Source: Xylophilus sp042867185
GTDB lineage: Bacteria > Pseudomonadota > Gammaproteobacteria > Burkholderiales > Burkholderiaceae_C
Direction: 5' to 3'
DNA: 64,000 nt
Assembly (NCBI GenBank): GCA_042867185.1
Contig: JBHZQV010000002.1
Coordinates: 186,001-250,000 of the forward strand
Positions 35,044 to 43,366 of this stretch are shown in pieces (positions within the stretch are counted from its first letter, which is position 1; every line of letters begins with the position of its first letter). The notes under the pieces were generated by a model, which worked only from the letters and a program-made list of their open reading frames with translations, did no database searches and was not told where the DNA came from. The translations under genes were made by a program, and so were the position numbers.

Positions 35044-36234
35044 ATGCACCGCCGTAGCCTGATCGCCGTCGCAGCCGCCGTAGGGGCCGCCGTCATCGCC
35101 GTACCCGCCTTCGCGCAGGGCAAAGAGATCAAGATCGCCCACGTCTACAGCAAGACCGGCCCGCTGGAGGCCTACGGCAAGCAGACGCAGACCGGGCTGA
35201 TGATGGGCCTGGAGTACGCCACCGGCGGCACCATGGCGGTCAACGGCCGCAAGATCGTGGTGATCGAGAAGGACGACCAGGGCAAGCCCGACCTGGGCAA
35301 GTCGCTGCTGGCCACCGCCTACTCCGACGACAAGGCCGACCTGGCCGTGGGCCCCACCGCGTCGGGCGTGGCGCTGGCGATGCTGCCGGTAGCCGAGGAG
35401 TACAAGAAGATCCTGCTGGTGGAGCCGGCGGTCGCCGATTCGATCACCGGCGACAAGTGGAACAAGTACATCTTCCGCACCGGCCGCAACAGCAGCCAGG
35501 ACGCGATCAGCAACGCGGTGGCGATCGACAAGGCCGGCACCACCATCGCCACCCTGGGCCAGGACAACGCCTTCGGCCGCGACGGGGTGAAGGCCTTCAA
35601 GGAAGCGATCAAGTCGGCCAAGCTGGTGCACGAGGAGTACCTGCCCGCCGCCACCACCGACTTCACCGCCGGCGCCCAGCGCCTGATCGACAAGCTCAAG
35701 GACCAGCCCGGCCGCAAGGTGATCTGGATCGTCTGGGCCGGCGCCGGCAATCCGTTCAAGATCGTCGACCTCGATCTGAAGCGCTACAACATCGAGATCG
35801 CCACCGGCGGCAACATCCTGCCGGCCATGGCCGCGTACAAGAACCTGCCGGGCATGGAGGGCGCCACCTACTACTACTTCGGCATCCCGAAGAACCCGGT
35901 GAACGAGGCGCTGGTCTCGGCCCACTACAAGCAGTTCAAGACACCGCCCGACTTCTTCACCGCCGGCGGCTTCTCCTCGGCCATGGCCATCGTCGCCGCG
36001 CTCAAGAAGACCGACGGCGACACCGGCACCCACAAGCTGATCGCCGCGATGGAAGGCATGAGCTTCGAGACACCCAAGGGCACGATGACCTTCCGCAAGG
36101 AAGACCACCAGGCGATGCAGAGCATGTACCACTTCAGGATCAAGAACGACCCGGCCTTCGCCTGGGGCGTGCCCGAGCTGGTGCGCGAGATCAAGCCGTC
36201 GGAGATGGCCATCCCGATCCGCAACACCCGCTGA
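35044..36234 (+). CDS. Liv-type ABC transporter substrate-binding protein
   Basis: A periplasmic binding protein of the LivK/amide-binding family, 396 residues. Signal peptide MHRRSLIAVAAAVGAAVIAVPAFA (cleavage before QGKEI). The mature protein begins IKIAHVYSKTGPLEAYGKQTQTG, the type I periplasmic binding pattern. ATG 35044 has GAGGAG about 9 nt upstream. The rest of the transporter (livG, livF, livH, livM) is downstream behind an extracellular PHA depolymerase gene. I infer that the ligand may be a short 3-hydroxyacid rather than leucine; the sequence does not prove this. Confidence 0.88.
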   Translation: MHRRSLIAVAAAVGAAVIAVPAFAQGKEIKIAHVYSKTGPLEAYGKQTQTGLMMGLEYATGGTMAVNGRKIVVIEKDDQGKPDLGKSLLATAYSDDKADLAVGPTASGVALAMLPVAEEYKKILLVEPAVADSITGDKWNKYIFRTGRNSSQDAISNAVAIDKAGTTIATLGQDNAFGRDGVKAFKEAIKSAKLVHEEYLPAATTDFTAGAQRLIDKLKDQPGRKVIWIVWAGAGNPFKIVDLDLKRYNIEIATGGNILPAMAAYKNLPGMEGATYYYFGIPKNPVNEALVSAHYKQFKTPPDFFTAGGFSSAMAIVAALKKTDGDTGTHKLIAAMEGMSFETPKGTMTFRKEDHQAMQSMYHFRIKNDPAFAWGVPELVREIKPSEMAIPIRNTR

Positions 36235-36360
36235 AAAAGGGGTGCGGGAACCTACTGCGCAGCCCGGTTGCGCGGCTGCGGTCCTCACCTTACGAAAGTA
36301 CGGCTCCGGTCCTCGCCGCGCACTCGGGCTTGCTCGCTACGGTTTTCGCACCCCTTTTTT
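36234..36360 (+). repeat. Large hairpin element, copy B (between the binding protein and phaZ)
   Basis: Outer arms AAAAAGGGGTGCGGGAACC and GGTTTTCGCACCCCTTTTTT pair almost fully and end in T6, so this copy is a credible terminator or attenuator. The interior shares with copies A and C CTGCGCAGCCCG, two CGGTCCTC direct repeats around a CTTACGAAAGTACG core, and CTCGGGCTTGCTCGCTACGG. It starts at the stop codon of the binding protein and would lower transcription into phaZ-livGFHM relative to the binding protein. Confidence 0.78.
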
Positions 36361-36446
36361 CCTCTGTCGATTCTTTGCAGTTCCAAACCCCTGGGCACAC
36401 GGGGGCGGGGAGGGCTTTCGCCTTTTCACACCACAGGAGACATGCC

Positions 36447-37955
36447 ATGCCATTCGATCCATCGGTTCCTTCGCCGCTCGTGTCCTCGCACCGCCCGCGC
36501 CGTGTGCGCGCGGTGCGCCGTAGCGCCCTCGCGGCGGTGGTCGCGCTCGCCGCGGCCGGCGCCCATGCGGCGGTGCCGCTGCCGCAGCTGGGCCTCGACG
36601 CCGGCCAGACGACCGTCTCGGGGCTGTCGGCCGGCGGCTTCATGGCGGTGCAGCTGCACGTGGCGTACTCGGCCACCTTCAAGACCGGCGCCGGCGTGGT
36701 CGCGGGCGGGCCGTTCTACTGCGCCGAAGGCTCGGTGCTCAACGCCACCGGCCGCTGCATGGCGAGCCCCTCGGGCATCCCCACCGCCAGCCTGGTGAGC
36801 ACCACCAACAACTGGGCCGGCCAGGGGCTGATCGACCCGACCTCGAACCTCGCGGCATCGAAGGTCTACCTTTTCTCGGGCACGCTCGACAGCAGCGTCA
36901 AGACCGGGGTGATGGACGCGCTGCAGACCTACTACCAGAGCTATGTGCCGAGCGCCAATGTGGTCTACAAGAAGGACATCGCGTCCGAGCATGCGATGGT
37001 CACCGACGACTACGGCAGCACCTGCTCGACCAAGGCATCGCCCTATATCAACGACTGCAACTTCGACCTGGCCGGCGCGCTGCTCCAGCAGCTCTACGGC
37101 ACGCTGAGCCCGCGCAACAACGGCACGCTCTCGGGCAGCTTCATAGAGTACGACCAGGGCGCCTTCGTCAGCGGGCACGGCATGGCGACCACCGGCTGGG
37201 CCTATGTGCCGCAGGCCTGCGCGGCGGGCGCCGGCGGAAGCTGCCGGCTGCACCTGGTGCTGCACGGCTGCAAGCAGAACACCGCCGACATCGGCCAGCA
37301 GTACGTGCGCAACACCGGCTACAACCGCTGGGCCGACACCAACCGCATCGTGGTGCTCTATCCGCAGACCAGCACCGCCGCCACCAACAGCTGCTGGGAC
37401 TGGTGGGGCTACGACAGCGCCAACTACTCCAAGAAGTCGGGCCCGCAGATGGTGGCGGTGAAGGCGATGGTCGACCGCATCGTCGGCAGCGGCACCACCG
37501 TGCCGCCCGCCGCGCTGCCCGCACCCACCGGCGTCACCACCAGCGGCGCGACCGCCGGCAGCATGGCGATCGGCTGGAGCGCGGTGGGCGGCGCGGCCGG
37601 CTACAACGTCTACCGCGGCGCCACCAAGGCCAACGCGCTGCCGGTGAACGGCACCGGGTTCACCGACACCGGCCTGTCGCCCGCCACCAGCTACAGCTGG
37701 ACGGTGCGCGCCACCGATGCGAACGGCGGGGAGGGCGCCGCCTCGGCCGCCGCCACCGGCACCACGACGGCCGCCACCGCCGCCACCTGCTTCACCGCGA
37801 GCAACTACGACCACACGATGGCCGCGCGCGCCTATGCGCTCTACGGCGCCACCTACGCCTACGGCTCCAACCAGTACTTGGGCCTGTGGAACATCTACAC
37901 CACCACGACGCTGAAGCGCACCGCGCCCGGCCACTACGTCATCGGCACCTGCTGA
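36447..37955 (+). CDS. phaZ: Extracellular short-chain-length polyhydroxyalkanoate depolymerase (type 2 catalytic domain)
   Basis: A secreted esterase that degrades poly(3-hydroxybutyrate)-type granules outside the cell. The product has 502 residues: twin-Arg-rich N-terminus and signal peptide (about 1-40, ending GAHA), catalytic domain with an N-terminal lipase box GLSAGGF (nucleophile Ser about 57, type 2 order), LVLHGCKQN (about 269-277, oxyanion region) and WGYDSANYSKKSGPQ, then a linker, one fibronectin type III domain (about 352-440, TGVTTSGATAGSMAIGWSAV) and a C-terminal substrate-binding domain (about 447-502, Cys at both ends). It sits inside a Liv transporter operon. Alternative start ATG five nt upstream is out of frame. 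Confidence 0.9.
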   Translation: MPFDPSVPSPLVSSHRPRRVRAVRRSALAAVVALAAAGAHAAVPLPQLGLDAGQTTVSGLSAGGFMAVQLHVAYSATFKTGAGVVAGGPFYCAEGSVLNATGRCMASPSGIPTASLVSTTNNWAGQGLIDPTSNLAASKVYLFSGTLDSSVKTGVMDALQTYYQSYVPSANVVYKKDIASEHAMVTDDYGSTCSTKASPYINDCNFDLAGALLQQLYGTLSPRNNGTLSGSFIEYDQGAFVSGHGMATTGWAYVPQACAAGAGGSCRLHLVLHGCKQNTADIGQQYVRNTGYNRWADTNRIVVLYPQTSTAATNSCWDWWGYDSANYSKKSGPQMVAVKAMVDRIVGSGTTVPPAALPAPTGVTTSGATAGSMAIGWSAVGGAAGYNVYRGATKANALPVNGTGFTDTGLSPATSYSWTVRATDANGGEGAASAAATGTTTAATAATCFTASNYDHTMAARAYALYGATYAYGSNQYLGLWNIYTTTTLKRTAPGHYVIGTC

Positions 37956-37974
37956 GGCGCCCACCGAGGAACCC

Positions 37975-38745
37975 ATGGGACTGCTGGAAACCCGCAACCT
38001 GACGATCCGCTTCGGCGGCCACGTCGCCGTCAACCGGGTGAGCTGCCGCTTCGCACCCGGCACGCTGACCGCCATCGTCGGCCCCAACGGCGCGGGCAAG
38101 ACGACCTACTTCAACCTGATCTCCGGCCAGCTGCCGGCGACCGAGGGCGAGGTGCTGCTCGACGGGCAGGATGTGTCGCGCCTGCCGGTCTCGGCCCGCA
38201 CCCGGGCCGGGCTGGGGCGGGCCTTCCAGCTCACCAACCTGTTCCCCAGCCTGAGCGTGCTGGAGAACGTGCGCCTGGCGGTGCAGGCCACCCACGACGG
38301 GCCGCACCGGCGCGGCCTGAACCTGTGGAGCATCTGGAGCGACCACCGGGGCTTGACCACCCGGGCCGAGGCGATCCTGGCCGAGGTGGCGCTGCTGCCG
38401 AAGGCGGGGGCCGCGGTGTCGAGCCTGCCGCACGGCGACCAGCGCAAGCTGGAGGTGGCGCTGCTGATGGCGCTGGGGGCCAAGGTGTTCCTGTTCGACG
38501 AGCCGACCGCGGGCATGAACGCGGCGGAGGCGCCGGTGATCCTGGACCTGGTCCGCGCGCTGAAGCAGGACAAGACGAAGACCATCCTGCTGGTGGAGCA
38601 CAAGATGGACGTGGTGCGCGAACTGGCCGACCGGATCATCGTGCTGCACAACGGCGCGCTGGTGGCCGACGGCGCGCCGGCCGAGGTGATCGCCTCCGCG
38701 GTGGTGCAGGAAGCCTACCTGGGCGTGGCCAAGGAGGCAGCATGA
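37975..38745 (+). CDS. livG: Liv-type ABC transporter ATP-binding protein LivG
   Basis: First ATPase of the Liv-type importer, 256 residues. Walker A GPNGAGKTT (about 38-46), Q-loop region GRAFQLTNLFPSLSV, the LivG-specific signature LPHGDQRKLEVAL (about 146-158), Walker B VFLFDEPTAGM (about 166-176) and the switch VEHKMDVV. It starts 19 nt after phaZ and is therefore in the same transcript. livF overlaps its end by 4 nt. Confidence 0.93.
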   Translation: MGLLETRNLTIRFGGHVAVNRVSCRFAPGTLTAIVGPNGAGKTTYFNLISGQLPATEGEVLLDGQDVSRLPVSARTRAGLGRAFQLTNLFPSLSVLENVRLAVQATHDGPHRRGLNLWSIWSDHRGLTTRAEAILAEVALLPKAGAAVSSLPHGDQRKLEVALLMALGAKVFLFDEPTAGMNAAEAPVILDLVRALKQDKTKTILLVEHKMDVVRELADRIIVLHNGALVADGAPAEVIASAVVQEAYLGVAKEAA

Positions 38746-39509
38746 ACACCGCGAACACCGCGAACACCGCGAACACCGCGGGCCACGCATCGCCGCTGCT
38801 CGCCCTCCAGGGCGTCCACACCCACATCGGCGCGTACCACATCCTCCACGGCGTGGACCTCACCGTCCCGCGCGGCCAGGTCACCATGCTCCTGGGCCGC
38901 AACGGTGCCGGCAAGACGACCACCCTGCGGACCATCATGGGCCTGTGGCATGCCTCGCAGGGCACGATCCACTTCGCGGGCCAGGACATCACCCGCCTCG
39001 CCACCCCGCAGATCGCGGGCCAGGGCATCGCCTACGTGCCGGAGAACATGGGCATCTTCGCGGACCTCACCGTGAAGGAGAACATGGTGCTGGCCGCCCG
39101 CGGTGCGCGCACCGCGCAGCAGATCGACGGCACCCGGCTGCAGTGGATCTTCTCGCTGTTCCCGGCGGTCGAGAAGTTCTGGAACCACCCGGCCGGCAAG
39201 CTCTCGGGCGGGCAGAAGCAGATGCTGGCCGTCTCCCGCGCCATCGTCGAGCCGCGCGAAATGCTGATCGTCGACGAGCCCAGCAAGGGCCTGGCGCCGT
39301 CGATCATCAACAACATGATCGACGCCTTCGCCCAGTTGAAGACCCAGGGCGTGACCATCCTGCTGGTCGAGCAGAACCTGAGCTTCGCCACCCGCCTGGG
39401 CGACCGGGTCGCGGTGATGGACGACGGCCGCATCGTGCATGCCGGCGCGATGCAGGCGCTGGCCGACGACGCGGCGCTGCAGCAGTCGCTGCTGGGGCTC
39501 GCGCTGTGA
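38742..39509 (+). CDS. livF: Liv-type ABC transporter ATP-binding protein LivF
   Basis: Second ATPase, 255 residues. Walker A GRNGAGKTT (about 50-58), signature LSGGQKQMLAVSRA, Walker B MLIVDEPSKGLAPS, switch LLVEQN. The first 17 residues repeat Asn-Thr-Ala (N-T-A-N-T-A...), encoded by a 9-nt tandem repeat; this extension is not part of the fold. The ATG overlaps the livG stop (ATGA). Confidence 0.93.
   Translation: MNTANTANTANTAGHASPLLALQGVHTHIGAYHILHGVDLTVPRGQVTMLLGRNGAGKTTTLRTIMGLWHASQGTIHFAGQDITRLATPQIAGQGIAYVPENMGIFADLTVKENMVLAARGARTAQQIDGTRLQWIFSLFPAVEKFWNHPAGKLSGGQKQMLAVSRAIVEPREMLIVDEPSKGLAPSIINNMIDAFAQLKTQGVTILLVEQNLSFATRLGDRVAVMDDGRIVHAGAMQALADDAALQQSLLGLAL
38746..38781 (+). repeat. 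9-nt tandem repeat in the start of livF
   Basis: Four perfect units of AACACCGCG encode (Asn-Thr-Ala)4 directly after the start Met. As the unit is a multiple of three, changes of copy number lengthen or shorten the N-terminus without breaking the frame. Confidence 0.85.
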
Positions 39510-39614
39510 GCCCCGGCACCGCACCGAACGACCGGTCCGCCGCAGCGGCCGCGGTCGGCATGCCGGGCGTAGCGGCACGTCGCGCATCGGCCGCTGCCGG
39601 CACCGACTCCACAC

Positions 39615-39670
39615 AAAAAGTGCCTGTAGCCGGCGCCACATGCCGGCCGGTAGCTATTAAAAAAGGAGCA
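39615..39670 (+). repeat. Dispersed 56-nt repeat, copy 3 (upstream of livH)
   Basis: AAAAAGTGCCTGTAGCCGGC through TAGCTATTAAAAAAGGAGCA. It fills most of the gap between livF and livH and provides the GGAG ribosome-binding site 9-12 nt before the livH ATG. Confidence 0.75.
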
Positions 39671-39678
39671 AACCGCCC

Positions 39679-40665
39679 ATGAAGGCACTCGACTTCGACT
39701 GGAAGCCGCTGGCTCTGGTGCCGGCCCTCGCGCTGCTGGCGCTGCCGCTGGTGGGCTCGCCCTCGACCTGGCTCACGCTCACCGTGGCGGGGCTGGCGAT
39801 GGGCATGATCGTCTTCATCATCGCCTCGGGCCTGACGCTGGTCTTCGGGCTGATGGACGTGCTGAATTTCGGGCACGGGGTGTTCATCGCGCTGGGCGCT
39901 TTCGTCGCGACCAGCGTGCTGGGCGCGATGGGCGACTGGACCGGCTCCGACGTCCTGTGGCGCAACCTGGTGGCGGTGCTGCCCGCCATGGTCGTCGCGA
40001 TGCTGGTGGCCGGCGCGGTGGGCCTGGCCTTCGAGCGCTTCATCGTGCGGCCGGTGTACGGCCAGCACCTCAAGCAGATCCTGATCACCATGGGCGGCAT
40101 GATCATCGGCGAGGAGCTGATCAAGGTGATCTGGGGCCCGCAGCAGATCCCGCTGCCGCTGCCCGAGGCGATGCGCGGCGCGGTGCTGATCGGCGACGCG
40201 GCGGTCGAGAAATACCGGCTGATCGCGGTGGTGGTGGGCCTGGTCGTCTTCGGGCTGCTCGCCTGGACGCTGGGCCGCACCAAGGTCGGCCTCTTGATCC
40301 GTGCCGGCGTGCAGGACCGGGAGATGGTCGAGTCGCTCGGCTACCGCATCCGGCGCCTCTTCGTCGGCGTGTTCGTGGTCGGCAGCGCGCTGGCGGGGCT
40401 CGGCGGCGTGATGTGGGGCCTCTACCAGCAGAACGTGGTGCCGCAGATGGGCGCGCAGGTCAACGTGCTGATCTTCATCGTGATCATCATCGGCGGCCTG
40501 GGCTCCACCGGCGGCGCGCTGATCGGCGCGCTGCTGGTCGGGCTGATGGCCAACTACACCGGCTTCCTGGTGCCGAAGGTGGCGCTGTTCTCGAACATCG
40601 CGCTGATGGTCGCGATCCTCCTGTGGCGCCCGCAAGGCGTCTACCCCGTCGCGGGCAGCAGATAG
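39679..40665 (+). CDS. livH: Liv-type ABC transporter permease LivH
   Basis: Inner-membrane permease, 328 residues with about eight to nine hydrophobic segments. ASGLTLVFGLMDVLNFGHGVFIALGAF (about 50-75) is the LivH signature, and the cytoplasmic EAA-like loop is ESLGYRIRRLFVGVFVVGSALAGLGGVMWGL (about 216-245). It pairs with LivM to form the channel. It follows livF after 169 nt that contain a dispersed repeat. Confidence 0.92.
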   Translation: MKALDFDWKPLALVPALALLALPLVGSPSTWLTLTVAGLAMGMIVFIIASGLTLVFGLMDVLNFGHGVFIALGAFVATSVLGAMGDWTGSDVLWRNLVAVLPAMVVAMLVAGAVGLAFERFIVRPVYGQHLKQILITMGGMIIGEELIKVIWGPQQIPLPLPEAMRGAVLIGDAAVEKYRLIAVVVGLVVFGLLAWTLGRTKVGLLIRAGVQDREMVESLGYRIRRLFVGVFVVGSALAGLGGVMWGLYQQNVVPQMGAQVNVLIFIVIIIGGLGSTGGALIGALLVGLMANYTGFLVPKVALFSNIALMVAILLWRPQGVYPVAGSR

Positions 40666-40667
40666 CA

Positions 40668-40762
40668 CACCCCCATGCTGCGCACTTCGTGTCTTCGCAC
40701 ACCCCCTTGCAGGCGGCGACACCGGCAGCCCGGCGGAGCCGGCTCTGCGGTGTTCCTGAAAC
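40668..40762 (+). repeat. Intergenic repeat-like segment between livH and livM
   Basis: CCCCCATGCTGCGCACTTCG, CTTCGCACACCCCCTTGCAG and GCCCGGCGGAGCCGGCTCTG occur in order. From memory, very similar blocks are scattered between genes in Variovorax/Acidovorax-type genomes. Only one copy is in this window, so the repeat nature rests on recall, not on comparison here. Confidence 0.4.
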
Positions 40763-40802
40763 CAACCCACCGGGCGCCCGCTGTCTGCGCCGGGGAGCCA
40801 CT

Positions 40803-41867
40803 ATGCTGAACCGTATCCTCTCGGGCGACACCCCCCGCAGCCGCGTGCTGGCGGTGGTGCTGGTCGCTGTATTCCTGGCGCTGGCACTCGCGCCGTTCCT
40901 GTTTCCCGGCGTCAAGGCGCTCAACGTGGCGGCCAAGGTGCTGGTCTTCGTGGTGCTGGTGGCGGGCTTCGACCTGCTGCTGGGCTATACCGGCATCGTG
41001 AGCTTCGCGCACACGATGTTCTTCGGCATCGGCGCCTACGGCATCGCGATCGCCACCACCCGCATGGGTGCCACCTGGGGCGCGCTGGCGGTGGGCCTGG
41101 GCGGGGCGCTGGCGGTGTCGCTGATGCTGTCGCTGGCGGTGGGGCTGTTCTCGCTGCGGGTGCGGGCGATCTTCTTCGCGATGATCACGCTGGCGGTGGC
41201 CTCGGCGTTCCAGACGCTGGCCTCGCAGCTGTCGGACCTCACCGGCGGCGAGGACGGGCTGACCTTCAAGGTGCCGGCCATCCTGTCGCCCGCGTTCGAG
41301 TTCGCCGAGGAGCCTTTCCTGGGCGTATCGCTCGACGGCCGGCTGCTCTGCTACTACCTGCTGTTCGTGCTCGCGGTGGTGCTGGTGCTGGCGGTGCTGC
41401 GCATCGTCAACTCGCCCTTCGGCCGGGTGCTGCAGGCGATCCGCGAGAACGAGTTCCGGGCCGAGGCGATCGGCTACCGCGTCGTGGTCTACCGCACCCT
41501 CGCGAGCGTGCTGTCGGCGCTGGTCGCCTGCATCGCCGGCGCGATGCTCGCGCTCTGGCTGCGCTACAACGGGCCCGACACCTCGCTCTCGTTCGAGATC
41601 ATGCTCGACGTGCTGCTGATCGTGGTGATCGGCGGGATGGGCACGGTCTACGGCGCGGTGATCGGCTCGGCGCTGTTCGTGGTGGCGCAGAGCTACCTGC
41701 AGGACCTGCTGCGGCTCGGCAGCGAGGCGGCCTCCGGGCTGCCGTGGCTGGCCGCGCTGCTCTCGCCCGACCGCTGGCTGCTGTGGCTGGGCGTGCTGTT
41801 CGTGCTGTCGGTCTACTACTTCCCGACCGGCATCGTCGGCCGGCTGCGGGCGGGGGCGGCGCGATGA
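40803..41867 (+). CDS. livM: Liv-type ABC transporter permease LivM
   Basis: Second permease, 354 residues with about ten hydrophobic segments. GFDLLLGYTGIVSFAHTMFFGIGAYG (about 58-83) and the EAA-like loop IRENEFRAEAIGYRVVVYRTLASVLSALVACIAGAM (about 213-248) identify it. Start at ATG 40803 after GGGGAG. It ends in an ATGA overlap with the alpha/beta hydrolase gene, tying that enzyme to the transporter. Confidence 0.92.
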   Translation: MLNRILSGDTPRSRVLAVVLVAVFLALALAPFLFPGVKALNVAAKVLVFVVLVAGFDLLLGYTGIVSFAHTMFFGIGAYGIAIATTRMGATWGALAVGLGGALAVSLMLSLAVGLFSLRVRAIFFAMITLAVASAFQTLASQLSDLTGGEDGLTFKVPAILSPAFEFAEEPFLGVSLDGRLLCYYLLFVLAVVLVLAVLRIVNSPFGRVLQAIRENEFRAEAIGYRVVVYRTLASVLSALVACIAGAMLALWLRYNGPDTSLSFEIMLDVLLIVVIGGMGTVYGAVIGSALFVVAQSYLQDLLRLGSEAASGLPWLAALLSPDRWLLWLGVLFVLSVYYFPTGIVGRLRAGAAR

Positions 41868-42745
41868 GCGCGGTGCCCGTGCCCACCTCCCGCTACCTGC
41901 GCTGCGCCGGCCGCGAGATCCACGTCACCGCCTGGGGCGAGGAGGGCGCGCCGGTGGTCGTCGCCTGGCACGGCCTGGCCCGCACCGGCCGCGACATGGA
42001 CCCGCTGGCCGCGCACCTGGCCGGCCGCTACCGGGTGGTCTGCCCCGACACGCTCGGCCGCGGCCTGAGCCAGTGGAGCCCGGCGCCGTCGGACGAATAC
42101 TGCCTGCGCTTCTACGCCCGCATCGCCGCCGATCTGTTCGATGCGCTGGGCATCGACAGCGCCCACTGGATCGGCACCTCGATGGGCGCCGCGATCGGCA
42201 CCGTCTGCGCCTCGGGGCTCTTCGAGCCGGCGCTGGCCGGCCGCATCCGCAGCCTGCTGCTCAACGACAACGCGCCCGAGCTGGCCGCCCCGGCGCTGGA
42301 GCGCATCAAGGCCTACGCCGGATCGCCGCCGGCCTTCGACACGGTGACCGAACTGGAAGCCTTCTTCCGCCAGGTCTACCGCCCCTACGGCTGGCTGGGC
42401 GACGCCCAGTGGCGCCACCTGACCGAGACCAGCACCCGCCGCCTGCCCGACGGCCGGGTGACGCCGCACTACGACCCGCAGATGGTCCGCCAGTTCACCG
42501 ACCATGCCGACGACTACCGCATCTGGGACCACTACGACCGGCTGCGCATCCCGGTGCTGTGCCTGCGGGGCGCCGAATCCGACCTGGTGCTGCCGCCGAC
42601 GCTCGACGCGATGCGCGGCAGGGGGCCTGGTGCCGCCGGGCTGCTGGACGTCATCGAAGTGGCCGGCTGCGGCCACGCCCCGGCGCTGAACGTGCCGGCG
42701 CAGTACGCGATGGTCGATGGCTTCTTGCTAAGAGCAGAATCTTGA
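41864..42745 (+). CDS. Alpha/beta hydrolase
   Basis: A cytoplasmic hydrolase of 293 residues without signal peptide. HGLARTG oxyanion segment (about 35-41), nucleophile elbow GTSMGA (Ser about 103), acid near CLRGAESDLVLP (Asp about 239) and the His in VAGCGHAPALN (about 269) form the expected triad. Its coupling to livM and the phaZ gene in the same operon suggest that it cleaves imported hydroxyacid oligomers or esters; this is an inference. The C-terminal end abuts a dispersed repeat. Confidence 0.85.
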   Translation: MSAVPVPTSRYLRCAGREIHVTAWGEEGAPVVVAWHGLARTGRDMDPLAAHLAGRYRVVCPDTLGRGLSQWSPAPSDEYCLRFYARIAADLFDALGIDSAHWIGTSMGAAIGTVCASGLFEPALAGRIRSLLLNDNAPELAAPALERIKAYAGSPPAFDTVTELEAFFRQVYRPYGWLGDAQWRHLTETSTRRLPDGRVTPHYDPQMVRQFTDHADDYRIWDHYDRLRIPVLCLRGAESDLVLPPTLDAMRGRGPGAAGLLDVIEVAGCGHAPALNVPAQYAMVDGFLLRAES

Positions 42746-42802
42746 AAGAAAGAGGCTGTAGCCGTTGTGTGGAGACGGCTGGTAGCTATTCCTTTGGTAG
42801 CA
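42746..42802 (+). repeat. Dispersed 56-nt repeat, copy 4 (after the alpha/beta hydrolase)
   Basis: AAGAAAGAGGCTGTAGCCG, then GGCTGGTAGCTATT and a final GGTAGCA match the family; the central GGCGCC is degenerate. It marks the boundary between the high-G+C operon and the lower-G+C patch to the right. Confidence 0.55.
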
Positions 42803-42977
42803 ATGTGCCCAGGATGGGTCGTGGTCTGCATCAGATAAAGACGTGCGGTACTTGTTGAATCTTTGGCTAAAGGGTGACTTTGACCCGGAAGATGACGCGA
42901 TTTCTGAATTGCAAGCCAACGCACAGATTGAACAATGGCGGACGATGCGGGCCTGGCCCGGTCTGCAGGCTTGGTAG
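42801..42977 (+). pseudogene. Probable gene remnant (C-terminal fragment, 58 codons)
   Basis: An open frame without start codon, ending in TAG, encodes ...SDKDVRYLLNLWLKGDFDPE and ISELQANAQIEQWRTMRAWP, which has the composition of a real protein end and not of a G+C-rich shadow frame. I cannot assign a family. No other gene is seen in 42978-43366; that stretch has lower G+C than its surroundings and looks like decayed DNA. Confidence 0.35.
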
Positions 42978-43366
42978 CGCAAAGACTCCATCAAGAGCCC
43001 GCTTAAAAGGAATGTTTACAGCTGCTTCGGGCCCTAAGCAGCCATTCGACTCAGCGCGGCAGCACCTTGCTCGATCGTGCCGTGCGCTCTACCTTTTTCG
43101 CGGGACCATTGCTGCCCACGCACCTGGCTTCTGTCGATCTGACACAATCGCCCGATGCGGTTCTTGACATCACGTTTCTCCCAAGCGGTGCAATGCCGTG
43201 GCCGGGAGCTTCCGCTCGGGCATTTCTGCTCTGTCACTCCCCCGTAGCTCGCGCGCTAGTTCCTAGCGGCACTTCTCTCCCTTAGATCGTCTCCAGCAGG
43301 CAGCGCATGCCGGCTGCGTGTCCCTTTTTCAGTTCGCTGCGCAGCACTAGCGCAGCTTGGCTACGT

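Noticed and set aside
38746..38781. CRISPR-like or phase-variation repeat in livF
   Set aside because: Units are contiguous without spacers, so it is not CRISPR; the unit length of nine cannot switch the frame.
42728..42994. Minus-strand frame of 88 codons between the hydrolase and SulP genes
   Set aside because: Overlaps a dispersed repeat and the more protein-like + strand remnant; no ribosome-binding site or recognisable domain.
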